DNA of 20,501 nt. It comes from Acetomicrobium sp. UBA3949. Its GTDB lineage: Bacteria; Synergistota; Synergistia; Synergistales; Acetomicrobiaceae. The translations under genes were made by a program, and so were the position numbers. Shown here piece by piece: positions 13,552 to 20,501 of the stretch. Below the pieces are notes generated by a model. It did no database searches and was not told the origin of the DNA. It saw nothing but the letters and a program-made list of their open reading frames with translations. Position 1 is the first letter of the stretch. Each line of letters opens with the position of its first letter. The DNA lies in the NCBI GenBank assembly GCA_002385485.1, contig DGDP01000072.1, forward strand, positions 1,540 to 22,040, read 5' to 3'.

Positions 13552-14757
13552 GTGGAACTTAGCAAGGAAATTTTATCCAAGGCCGAGGGTTATAGGGCCA
13601 GCATAAGCAAGTTTTTGAGGGACATCGTTGCCCTTCCAAGCCAAAGCTCGGGCGAGGAGGCGGTGATAAAAAGGATAGCCCAGGAGATGGAACATGTGGG
13701 CTTCGATAAAGTGGAGATAGACCCCATGGGAAACGTCCTCGGGTACGTGGGAAACGGCCCTAGGCTGGTTGCCATGGATGCCCACATTGATACCGTCGAC
13801 GTGGGAGACCCGTCACTTTGGAAGTTCGATCCCTACAAGGGTTACGAGGACGAAAAAGTCATTGGCGGAAGGGGCGCAAGCGACCAAAAGGGCGGAATGG
13901 CTTCCATGGTTTACGGAGCAAAGATAATGAAGGAGCTAGGACTACTTGGCGATTGTACCGTGCTAATAACGGGTACCGTTCAGGAGGAAGACTGCGACGG
14001 CTTGTGCTGGCAGTACATCATCGAAGAGGACAAGATAAGGCCCGAGTTCGTCCTTCTTACCGAGCCGACGTCGTGTAAGGTCCATAGGGGACAGCGCGGC
14101 AGGATGGAGATAAAGGTTACGACCAAAGGAGTGTCCTGCCACGGCTCCGCACCCGAAAGGGGCATAAACGCCATATACAAGATGGCTCCCATCATACTTG
14201 AGCTTCGAGCCCTCCACGAAAATCTCGCTTACGACGAGTTTTTGGGCAAGGGAAGTTTAACGGTTTCCGAGATCTTCTTCACGTCACCGTCAAGGTGTGC
14301 TGTCGCCGACAGCTGCACCATCTCCATTGACAGGCGCCTGACCCACGGAGAGACCTGGCAGGAAGCCTTGGAACAGGTTAGGAGGCTGCCTGCCGTTAAG
14401 GCCAGCGGCGCTGAAGTATCACTTTATTCCTACTCGCGTCCCTCCTGGACAGGGTTGGTCTATCCCACGGACTGCTACTTCCCCACGTGGGTGGTAGAAG
14501 AAGACCATCCTGCCTGCAGGACCGTGGTCGAATCCTACAAAAAGCTTTTTGGCGAAGATCCCATAGTCGACAAGTGGACCTTTTCCACCAACGGGGTTTC
14601 CATAATGGGCCGTTACGGCATTCCCTGCGTGGGCTTCGGTCCTGGGCATGAGGATCAGGCTCATGCTCCAAACGAAATAACATGGAAGGACGAACTGGTA
14701 AAGGCTTCTGCCCTTTACGCGGCCGTGCCTTACGTATATTCAAATCTGAAGAGCTAG
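13552..14757 (+). CDS. ygeY: M20-family hydrolase B, YgeY-like
   Basis: A 401-residue M20 metallohydrolase with the full dinuclear ligand set: His78 and Asp80 in DAHIDTVDVG, bridging Asp111 in GRGASDQKGG, catalytic Glu145 and ligand Glu146 in VQEEDCDG, Glu171 in LLTEPTS, and His371 in GHEDQAHAPNE. His197 in SCHGSAP is the dimer-domain residue. The sequence style matches YgeY-type hydrolases found beside ygeW and xdh genes in anaerobes. The likely reaction is hydrolysis of an N-carbamoyl or acyl amino acid, probably linked to the carbamoyltransferase that follows 20 nt downstream. Start is GTG 13552 after a G-rich ribosome-binding site (GGGGGGA). It is about as long as M20 A but retains all metal ligands. 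Confidence 0.88.
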   Translation: MELSKEILSKAEGYRASISKFLRDIVALPSQSSGEEAVIKRIAQEMEHVGFDKVEIDPMGNVLGYVGNGPRLVAMDAHIDTVDVGDPSLWKFDPYKGYEDEKVIGGRGASDQKGGMASMVYGAKIMKELGLLGDCTVLITGTVQEEDCDGLCWQYIIEEDKIRPEFVLLTEPTSCKVHRGQRGRMEIKVTTKGVSCHGSAPERGINAIYKMAPIILELRALHENLAYDEFLGKGSLTVSEIFFTSPSRCAVADSCTISIDRRLTHGETWQEALEQVRRLPAVKASGAEVSLYSYSRPSWTGLVYPTDCYFPTWVVEEDHPACRTVVESYKKLFGEDPIVDKWTFSTNGVSIMGRYGIPCVGFGPGHEDQAHAPNEITWKDELVKASALYAAVPYVYSNLKS

Positions 14758-14776
14758 TGTGAGGGGGTAAAAAATT

Positions 14777-15760
14777 ATGCAGACGCAGTTTCATAACAAG
14801 CATTTTATAACGCTTCAAGAGTGGACTAAGGAAGAGGTCGATACCCTTTTGGATGTCTCCTTTGAGCTTAAAAGACATTTTGCCATGGGAGTTCCGACGC
14901 CTTATCTTTCCTATAAGACCATATTTTTGATGTTCTTTGAACAGTCGACGAGGACGAGAAATTCCATGGAAGCGGGCATTGCCCAGCTCGGAGGACATGC
15001 GAACTACCTGGATACCAGCACAATGCAGATCGCCCACGGAGAATCCGCCAAGGACACGGCCATAATACTCTCGCGATTTGGACACGGCATAGCCTGCAGA
15101 AATTGCTTTTGGGACATAGGAAACAAATACCTGCGTGAGATGGCTCAGTGGGCCACAGTGCCGGTCATGAACCTCCAGTGCGACCTTTACCACCCCATGC
15201 AGGTGCTGGCCGACTTAATGACCATCAAAGAAAAGGTCAAAGATACCCAGAGGCTTAAGGTCTCGATAATCTGGGCTTATGCAACGACCCACAAAAAACC
15301 CATATCGGTGCCGCTGAGTCAGGTCCTTCTTTTCCCGAGGTACGGCATGGACGTGACGCTAGCCTACCCGGAAGGATACGACCTGCCGGATTGGGCCATA
15401 AAGCAGGCAGAGGAAAATGCCAAGGCAAACGGCGGAAGCTTAAAGATCACCCATAACCAGGAGGAGGCTTACGAGGGAGCACACGTGGTCATCCCCAAAA
15501 ACTGGGGAGACTGGGTGACGAACCCCGACCCTGCTGTCATCAATCCTCGCCTTGAGGCTAACAAGCACTGGAAGTGCACCGAGAAGATGATGAGTCTGGC
15601 TGACCCGGATGTAATGTACATGCATGCTTTACCGGCAGACCGCAAGAACGAGGTCGAAGACAGCGTAATAGACGGGCCTCACTCCATAGTCTACGACGAA
15701 GCGGAAAACAGGATACATACGGCCAAGGCCGTCATGACTCTGACGATGGGCGGAAAGTAA
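14777..15760 (+). CDS. ygeW: Knotted carbamoyltransferase, YgeW-like
   Basis: A 327-residue aspartate/ornithine-type carbamoyltransferase. The carbamoyl-phosphate loop FFEQSTRTRNSMEAG (Ser57-Arg61) and DLYHPMQVLAD (His139, Gln142) are intact. The second-substrate region carries MHALPADR (His283), where ornithine and aspartate enzymes usually have HCLP or HPLP. Overall pattern (GMDVTLAYPEGYDLPDWA, ITHNQEEAYEGAHVV) is of the knotted subgroup that includes YgeW and N-acetylornithine carbamoyltransferase. Working in reverse with phosphate it would release carbamoyl phosphate from a ureido acid, which could feed ATP formation. No arg gene is nearby, which favours a catabolic role. Gene symbol by context and pattern; AOTCase-like is the alternative. 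Confidence 0.83.
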   Translation: MQTQFHNKHFITLQEWTKEEVDTLLDVSFELKRHFAMGVPTPYLSYKTIFLMFFEQSTRTRNSMEAGIAQLGGHANYLDTSTMQIAHGESAKDTAIILSRFGHGIACRNCFWDIGNKYLREMAQWATVPVMNLQCDLYHPMQVLADLMTIKEKVKDTQRLKVSIIWAYATTHKKPISVPLSQVLLFPRYGMDVTLAYPEGYDLPDWAIKQAEENAKANGGSLKITHNQEEAYEGAHVVIPKNWGDWVTNPDPAVINPRLEANKHWKCTEKMMSLADPDVMYMHALPADRKNEVEDSVIDGPHSIVYDEAENRIHTAKAVMTLTMGGK

Positions 15761-15790
15761 AAAATAAGATTAAAGGAGGAGAAGGCAAAA

Positions 15791-16882
15791 ATGGCAAACT
15801 TAAAGGTGAAGATAGCGGGGATGGAGTTCGAAAATCCCCTAATAATAGCTGCGGGACCTCCTTCGAGAAATTACGAGACCATAAAGAGGATGGTGGAGGG
15901 GGGAGCAGGCGGCGTCGTTACCAAGACTATATCCGTTAAGGCAGCTGACGTACCCCGTCCCTGCATGGCTGCCTTCAAGGAAAGCTTCATAAATGCAGAG
16001 CTTTGGTCGGAGCATTCGCCTGAGCATTGGCTCGAAAGTGAGTATGGCAAGATATCTGCCCTTCCCGTACCAATAATAGTGGGCCTGGGATATACGGCCG
16101 AAGAGCTGACCGATCTCATTCCTAAGACCGAACCCTTCGCCGACGCCTTCGAGCTTTCCACTCACTACGTGGGCCGCGATCTGACTCCTGTGTTGAACAC
16201 AGTCGCGGCTGCAAGAAGAGCCACAAAAAAGCCGATCATCGTGAAGGTAAGCCCGGGAGTTCCCGATCTGGCTGAACTCGGCAAAAAACTTGAGGAAGTT
16301 GGCGTTGACGCCTTGGCTGCCATAAACTCCGTCGGGCCTGCCCTTCGCATAGACTTAAAGACGGGCCTTCCCTACATGGGAAGCGACACCGGCTACGGAT
16401 GGATTTCAGGGCCTGCTATAAAGGGAATCGCCCTTCGTCACGTCTTTGAGCTGTCGCAGGCCGTTTCCATACCCGTTATCGGTGTGGGAGGAGTATCGAG
16501 CGGCGAAGATGTCGTTGAAATGTTCATGGCAGGAGCGTCTGCAGTGCAGATATGTACACAGGCCATCGTTGAAGGTCCCAAGGCCTTCAAGAGGATAGCT
16601 CAAGAAACGTCGAAGTGGCTCGACGAACATGGCTACTCATCCTTAGATGAGATCAAGGGCTTGACCGCCAAGAAGTGGTCTTCCAGAAAAGCACCTCTTG
16701 TCAAGGTAACTCCGAGCGTAGACGAGGAAAAGTGCATAGGATGTCGCAGATGCGAGGAGTCCTGCGTCTACTACGCCATAAAGGTTGGCTCTTCCGGCAA
16801 AGCGGGCGTTACTACCGATGCCTGCTTTGGATGCGGGCTTTGCTACACGCGTTGTCCGGTTGGCGCCATTACGCTTTCTTAA
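15791..16882 (+). CDS. DHOD/PreA-like flavoprotein with two 4Fe-4S motifs
   Basis: A 363-residue protein with a TIM-barrel dihydroorotate-dehydrogenase-like domain (residues 1-300) and a C-terminal ferredoxin domain with two clusters: Cys315-318-321-325 and Cys345-348-351-355. FMN-site features are visible: AGPPS near the start, VKVSPG, AINSVG, WISGPAIKGIALR and GVGGVSSGEDVVEMFMAGASAVQ. This is the architecture of the catalytic subunit (PreA) of dihydropyrimidine dehydrogenase. The catalytic-loop pattern seen in PreA and DPD (N-S-C-P-H) reads ELSTHYVGRD here, lacking the Cys, so the substrate probably differs. A role as reductase for a pyrimidine-like or purine-derived ring, in place of the YgfK of E. 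coli-type clusters, is inference. No PreT partner is visible in the window. Confidence 0.85.
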   Translation: MANLKVKIAGMEFENPLIIAAGPPSRNYETIKRMVEGGAGGVVTKTISVKAADVPRPCMAAFKESFINAELWSEHSPEHWLESEYGKISALPVPIIVGLGYTAEELTDLIPKTEPFADAFELSTHYVGRDLTPVLNTVAAARRATKKPIIVKVSPGVPDLAELGKKLEEVGVDALAAINSVGPALRIDLKTGLPYMGSDTGYGWISGPAIKGIALRHVFELSQAVSIPVIGVGGVSSGEDVVEMFMAGASAVQICTQAIVEGPKAFKRIAQETSKWLDEHGYSSLDEIKGLTAKKWSSRKAPLVKVTPSVDEEKCIGCRRCEESCVYYAIKVGSSGKAGVTTDACFGCGLCYTRCPVGAITLS

Positions 16883-16889
16883 ACACCTG

Positions 16890-16925
16890 CACTAGCCCTG
16901 TAAGCTCAATGCTACAGGGCTAGTG
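16890..16925 (+). promoter_or_regulatory. Strong intercistronic hairpin before the XDH genes
   Basis: A perfect 13-bp stem, CACTAGCCCTGTA (16890-16902) and TACAGGGCTAGTG (16913-16925), with a 10-nt loop, fills the only long gap within the operon. GTGAAAGG follows, not a T-run, so it is a poor intrinsic terminator. It is more likely an mRNA processing or stability element, or a partial attenuator, that sets xdh expression apart from the upstream genes. Confidence 0.7.
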
Positions 16926-16947
16926 AAAGGCCAGAGGAGGAAGAGAG

Positions 16948-19236
16948 ATGTTTAGCACGGTAAATAAACCCGCAGAGAGGGTCGACGCCTACGAGAAGGT
17001 GACGGGGAGGGCAAAATACGGAGCAGACCTTCAGTTTGCTGGGATGCTTTACGGCAAGGTGCTTCGGGCAAAACATCCTTCGGCGAGGATAAAAAGCATT
17101 AACGTAGAGAAAGCTCGCGCCATACCGGGCGTATGGGCTGTCATGACGGCCCAAGACGTTCCCTGCAACGAAATAGGCGTCATCATACAGGACCAGCAGG
17201 TCCTGGCCAAGGAACGCATTTACTATATAGGCGACGGCGTAGCCATGGTGGCGGCAGAATCCCTTGAGATCGCTTCCAAGGCCTTAGAAGCTATCGAAGT
17301 GGAATACGAAGAAATAGAAGGAATTTTTGACCCCCTATTGTCAAAGAATAGCGATCCTATACAACCCGAAAGAGCCAGCAATGAAGTGGTACACCATAAA
17401 TTGAGAAAGGGCAACGTCGAAGAAGGCTTTGCTGGAAGCGATGTCATCATAGAAAGAGAGTACGAGACGCAGTTCGTGGAACACAGCTACATAGAGCCCG
17501 AGGCTGTAGTGGCTGTCCCTCATGAAAACGGAAGCCTGGTGACGGTTTACGGTTCCGTTCAAAACGTCTTTGCCACCAGGGACGCCGTGGCAAGGTGTCT
17601 TAAAGCCGACCTGAGCAAGGTAAGGGTCGTTCAAAACCACATAGGCGGCAGCTTTGGCGGCAAAGACGAAGTCGTATCCGCCATGGCCTGCAGGGCAGCC
17701 CTTTTGGCCTTAAAGACTAGCAGGCCCCTTAAGATGGTAAATACCAGGGAAGAGTCCATACTCGAAAGCTATAAAAGACATCCCTATAAGATGAAATATA
17801 AGGTAGGAGCCACTAAGGATGGCAAGCTGGTTGCTATGGAAATTGAGGCCATAGCCGACGGCGGGGCTTACGCCTGCCAGACCCCCTTTGTCACCTGGAG
17901 GTCCGTCGTTCAAGCGACGGGGCCTTACGAAGTGCCCAACGTCAAGACCGATACCTACGGATATTATACTAACAACGTATACACAGGCGCCATGCGCGGT
18001 TACGGCTCCCCTCAGGTGATATTCGCAAACGAGTCTTTAATGGACGAGCTTGCCCAGGAACTTGGCATAACTCCCTTTGAGATAAGGCTTAAAAACATCT
18101 TGAAGAACGGTTCGGTGACGGCAAGCGGACAGAAGCTTGACCGCCACGAGGTAAGCCTTGCTGAAGTCTTGAAAAAGGCCGCAGAGGCCATAGGCTACGA
18201 AGAAAAATACAGGGAATACAGCAAGCCCCAAAGGGGCGACAAGCGCAGAGGCATAGGCATGGCCATAAGTTTCAGGGGCTGCAGCCTAGGTGCCGAGGCT
18301 GTTGACGGCGCCGGAACGGTTTTGTCCATCCAAAAGGACGGAAGCGTCTATCTTTACAGCGGCCTGGCAGAAAACGGCCAGGGTCTTAAGACAGCCTTCT
18401 GTCAGATTGCGGCGGAAGAACTTGGCATAGAGATGAAACATATAACCTTCCTCGAGGCAAATACCTTGATCTCGCCGGACAGTGGTTCCACCGTAGCGTC
18501 GCGCTCCACCTTAGTAGGAGGAAACTCCGTTATGAGGGCCGCCGAGAGCGCCAAGAGGGCCCTTTCCCGCTTTCTGGCCAAGGAGTTCGGGCTGCCTTCA
18601 AGTGACCTGGTGTTCAAGGAAAACTGGATATATACTCCCGATGGCAAAAAGCTGATTTCCTTCGCCGAGGCGGCTAACAAAGCTTTTTGGGCCGGCGTTC
18701 AGCTGTCCCACGTCGGATGGTATGTGGCGCCGAGCATCCACTGGGACGAGGAGGAAGGAAGGGGTAATCCCTACTTCACCTACGTCTACGGTTGTCAGAT
18801 AGCCGAGGTAGAGGTAGACATGGGGACGGGCGAGGTGACGGTGTTGAACATGGCGGCCGCCCATGACGTGGGACGGGCGATAAATCCTGAGATGTTGAAA
18901 GGGCAGATATACGGGGGAGTTATGATGGGCCTGGGTTACGGCATCATGGAAGAGGTGGAGACCGACGAAGGTTATATCGCAAACACCAACTTCGACGAAT
19001 ACATAATTCCCACCTCTAAGGACATGCCTAACATAATCCCCATAATCGTCGAAAATCCCGACCCCGACGGACCTTTCGGCGCGAAATCCATAGGAGAACC
19101 TACGCTTGAGCTTGGGGCAGCTGCCATAGCCAACGCCATCGCACAGGCTACGGGCAGGAGGATAAGATCGCTGCCGTTGAACTTGGAGAGGGTGCTTTTG
19201 GGCCACCCCTTGAGGAAAGGACGTGGCAAAAAATGA
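16948..19236 (+). CDS. xdhA: Xanthine dehydrogenase-type molybdenum-binding subunit
   Basis: A 762-residue large subunit of a molybdenum hydroxylase in the xanthine oxidase family, which hydroxylates purines or other N-heterocycles with water as oxygen donor. Cofactor-contact features are GSVQNVFATRD (Gln205), NHIGGSFGGKDE (residue 240 is Asp where bovine XDH has Glu), GAMRGYGSPQ (Arg350) and the catalytic Glu717 in AKSIGEPTLELG. The N-terminal ERVDAYEKVTGRAKYGADL is typical. No signal peptide, so it is cytoplasmic. ATG 16948 is preceded by GAGGAGGAAG. It overlaps the FAD subunit start by 4 nt (ATGA). Purine substrate is supported by the operon context, but aldehyde or aromatic substrates are not excluded by sequence. 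Confidence 0.92.
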   Translation: MFSTVNKPAERVDAYEKVTGRAKYGADLQFAGMLYGKVLRAKHPSARIKSINVEKARAIPGVWAVMTAQDVPCNEIGVIIQDQQVLAKERIYYIGDGVAMVAAESLEIASKALEAIEVEYEEIEGIFDPLLSKNSDPIQPERASNEVVHHKLRKGNVEEGFAGSDVIIEREYETQFVEHSYIEPEAVVAVPHENGSLVTVYGSVQNVFATRDAVARCLKADLSKVRVVQNHIGGSFGGKDEVVSAMACRAALLALKTSRPLKMVNTREESILESYKRHPYKMKYKVGATKDGKLVAMEIEAIADGGAYACQTPFVTWRSVVQATGPYEVPNVKTDTYGYYTNNVYTGAMRGYGSPQVIFANESLMDELAQELGITPFEIRLKNILKNGSVTASGQKLDRHEVSLAEVLKKAAEAIGYEEKYREYSKPQRGDKRRGIGMAISFRGCSLGAEAVDGAGTVLSIQKDGSVYLYSGLAENGQGLKTAFCQIAAEELGIEMKHITFLEANTLISPDSGSTVASRSTLVGGNSVMRAAESAKRALSRFLAKEFGLPSSDLVFKENWIYTPDGKKLISFAEAANKAFWAGVQLSHVGWYVAPSIHWDEEEGRGNPYFTYVYGCQIAEVEVDMGTGEVTVLNMAAAHDVGRAINPEMLKGQIYGGVMMGLGYGIMEEVETDEGYIANTNFDEYIIPTSKDMPNIIPIIVENPDPDGPFGAKSIGEPTLELGAAAIANAIAQATGRRIRSLPLNLERVLLGHPLRKGRGKK

Positions 19237-20108
19237 TAGACTATGAATTTTTTAAAGCTCCTTCTTTGAAGGAAGCACTGGAGTTTCTCGGCTCTCACGA
19301 AGGCGTGAAAGCCATAGCAGGCGGGACGGACCTATTGGTAGACATCAGGAAGGAAAACGCGCGTGCTAAGGGTTTCAAGTATTTGCTGGACATAAGCGGA
19401 TTAAAGGAATTAAAGTTCATCGAAGAAAGAAAGGACTGCGTGGCGATAGGGGCTTTATCCACTCATACGATGCTTGTGGAATCCCTCGTAATTAATAAAC
19501 ACTTTCCCCTGTTGGCCTCCGCTGCGAAGACCATAGGTTCCACCCAAATAAGAAACAGAGGCACCGTGGGGGGAAATATAAATAACGCCTCACCCGCCGC
19601 CGATCTGCTTCCTCCTCTCATTGCCCTAAAGGCGCATGTGAAACTGCGTACTTTAAATGGCGAAAGAAAGCTTCCACTGGACGAGTTTTTGGCTGGTCCC
19701 TACAGGACAAACCGTCAAAGCGACGAAATAATGACGGAAGTATGCGTGCCCCTGCTCGGCGAAGGTTACTTTACTAATTTCCAAAAGATAGGAAGAAGAA
19801 AGGCCATGAACATAGCAAGGCTTAATCTGGCGGTCGTCTTGGGCATAAAAGACGATACCGTCTTTGACCCTAGAATTGTGCCGGGCGCAGCGACGGCGTA
19901 CCCGATTCGCTTCGGCAAGACCGAGGAAGCAATTTCCGGCAAAAGGATTGGCGACATTGATCCAGCCGAGATAGGCGAAAGGGCAAGCGAGGAGATGATC
20001 TCTACCACGGGCATTCGCTGGTCAACGCCTTATAAGCGCATAGCCCTGGCAAGCCTGGTAAAGCGCGCTTTGGAGACGATTTTTAGGGAGGCGAAGGCCG
20101 ATGAGTAA
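19233..20108 (+). CDS. xdhB: Xanthine dehydrogenase-type FAD-binding subunit
   Basis: The 291-residue medium subunit, which passes electrons from the 2Fe-2S subunit to NAD or another acceptor through FAD. FAD motifs are AIAGGTDLLVDIR (residues 27-39) and TIGSTQIRNRGTVGGNINNA (100-119) followed by SPAADLLPPL. Length is normal for the separate-subunit form. Its ATG overlaps the stop of the Mo subunit (ATGA at 19233-19236), and its own stop overlaps the next gene by 8 nt, so the three are translationally coupled and belong to one complex. C-terminal YKRIALASLVKRALETIF is the usual FAD-subunit ending. Confidence 0.94.
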   Translation: MIDYEFFKAPSLKEALEFLGSHEGVKAIAGGTDLLVDIRKENARAKGFKYLLDISGLKELKFIEERKDCVAIGALSTHTMLVESLVINKHFPLLASAAKTIGSTQIRNRGTVGGNINNASPAADLLPPLIALKAHVKLRTLNGERKLPLDEFLAGPYRTNRQSDEIMTEVCVPLLGEGYFTNFQKIGRRKAMNIARLNLAVVLGIKDDTVFDPRIVPGAATAYPIRFGKTEEAISGKRIGDIDPAEIGERASEEMISTTGIRWSTPYKRIALASLVKRALETIFREAKADE

Positions 20109-20501
20109 TATCGAAGTCACCATCACCGTAAATGGGACGAAACATCACCTTACAGTAGGGCCGAAGGAAAGGCTGCTTGACACCTTGCGGGAGCGCCTTC
20201 ACCTTACGGGTACGAAGGAAGGTTGCGGCGTCGGGGAGTGCGGAGCATGTACGGTAATACTTGACGGTGAGGCGGTGCATTCCTGCTTGATTCTGACGGC
20301 TCAAGCCGACGGAAGCGAGGTCCTTACTGTTGAGGGCCTGGAAAAAGAAGGTCAACTTCACCCGTTGCAGGAGGCATTTATAAAGCATCACGCCGTGCAG
20401 TGCGGCTTTTGCACGCCCGGCATGCTCATGTCCGCCAAGGCCTTGCTCGACAAAAACCCTAACCCCACCAGGGAGGAGATAAAGACCGCCATAGAGGGAA
20501 A
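20101..20501 (+). CDS. xdhC: Xanthine dehydrogenase-type 2Fe-2S subunit (partial)
   Basis: The small iron-sulfur subunit, 133 complete codons before the window edge. The first, plant-ferredoxin-like cluster uses Cys42, Cys47, Cys50 and Cys62 (GCGVGECGAC...C). The second domain begins with QCGFCTPGM (Cys101, Cys104), and its remaining cysteines, usually near RCTGY, lie past the edge. The ATG lies 8 nt inside the FAD gene, giving coupled translation. The gene order Mo-FAD-FeS matches E. coli xdhABC. No frame break is seen. It may be followed by further pathway or cofactor-insertion genes outside the window. Confidence 0.95.
   Translation, partial: MSNIEVTITVNGTKHHLTVGPKERLLDTLRERLHLTGTKEGCGVGECGACTVILDGEAVHSCLILTAQADGSEVLTVEGLEKEGQLHPLQEAFIKHHAVQCGFCTPGMLMSAKALLDKNPNPTREEIKTAIEG

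Noticed and set aside
14396..15193. 265-residue minus-strand frame opposite M20 B and the carbamoyltransferase
   Set aside because: It spans two real genes on the other strand and is rich in Arg and Pro typical of shadow translations.
16890..16925. Operon-ending intrinsic terminator before xdhA
   Set aside because: The stem is strong but no T-run follows, and the xdh genes have no visible promoter of their own.

Overview
The window reads as chromosomal DNA of an anaerobic, amino-acid- or purine-fermenting bacterium. The gene set (AGCS alanine/glycine carrier, TRAP transporter, YgeW/YgeY-type genes, a PreA-like iron-sulfur flavoprotein, a three-subunit molybdenum hydroxylase and a probable selenocysteine codon) suggests a Synergistota-type organism, with an anaerobic Firmicute as the alternative. 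This is inference from gene content only. There is no sign of phage, insertion sequence, CRISPR array or RNA gene.

Layout. Positions 1-245 (minus) hold the N-terminus of a B12-binding-type radical SAM protein that runs off the left edge. An AGCS sodium:alanine/glycine symporter (435-1829, plus) and deoC (1914-2579, minus) converge on a shared hairpin. glyA (2815-4089, plus) and purE (4164-4685, minus) converge on a bidirectional terminator. A 347-nt AT-rich promoter region follows, then a TRAP operon dctP-dctQ-dctM (5033-8038, plus). Converging on dctM, with stop codons sharing one CTAG, is a short minus-strand gene (8035-8415). It reads as a thioredoxin-fold protein only if one in-frame UGA, directly after a cysteine, is decoded as selenocysteine. 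Upstream of it on the same strand is a LysR-type regulator (8488-9381). The regulator is divergent from a large operon running from 9517 past the right edge: M20 hydrolase A, a threonine-synthase-like PLP enzyme, a TrpB-like PLP enzyme, M20 hydrolase B (YgeY-like), YgeW-like carbamoyltransferase, a DHOD/PreA-like protein with two 4Fe-4S motifs, and xanthine-dehydrogenase-type Mo, FAD and 2Fe-2S subunits.

How the parts fit. The large operon resembles the ygeW/ygeX/ygeY/ygfK/xdh gene sets linked to anaerobic purine or urate and ureido-acid breakdown in gut bacteria. Here no canonical ygeX (diaminopropionate ammonia-lyase) is visible; two different fold-type-II PLP enzymes and a second, ligand-altered M20 protein are present instead. 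A 19-bp sequence, CTAAAGTATATCAAAAATA, followed at the same spacing by TTGTAA, occurs both in the LysR/operon intergenic region and upstream of the TRAP operon. I infer that the LysR protein controls both, which would make the TRAP system the importer for the pathway's substrate. The main novelty candidates are the UGA-containing redox protein beside the regulator, the shared box, and the unusual enzyme composition of the operon.
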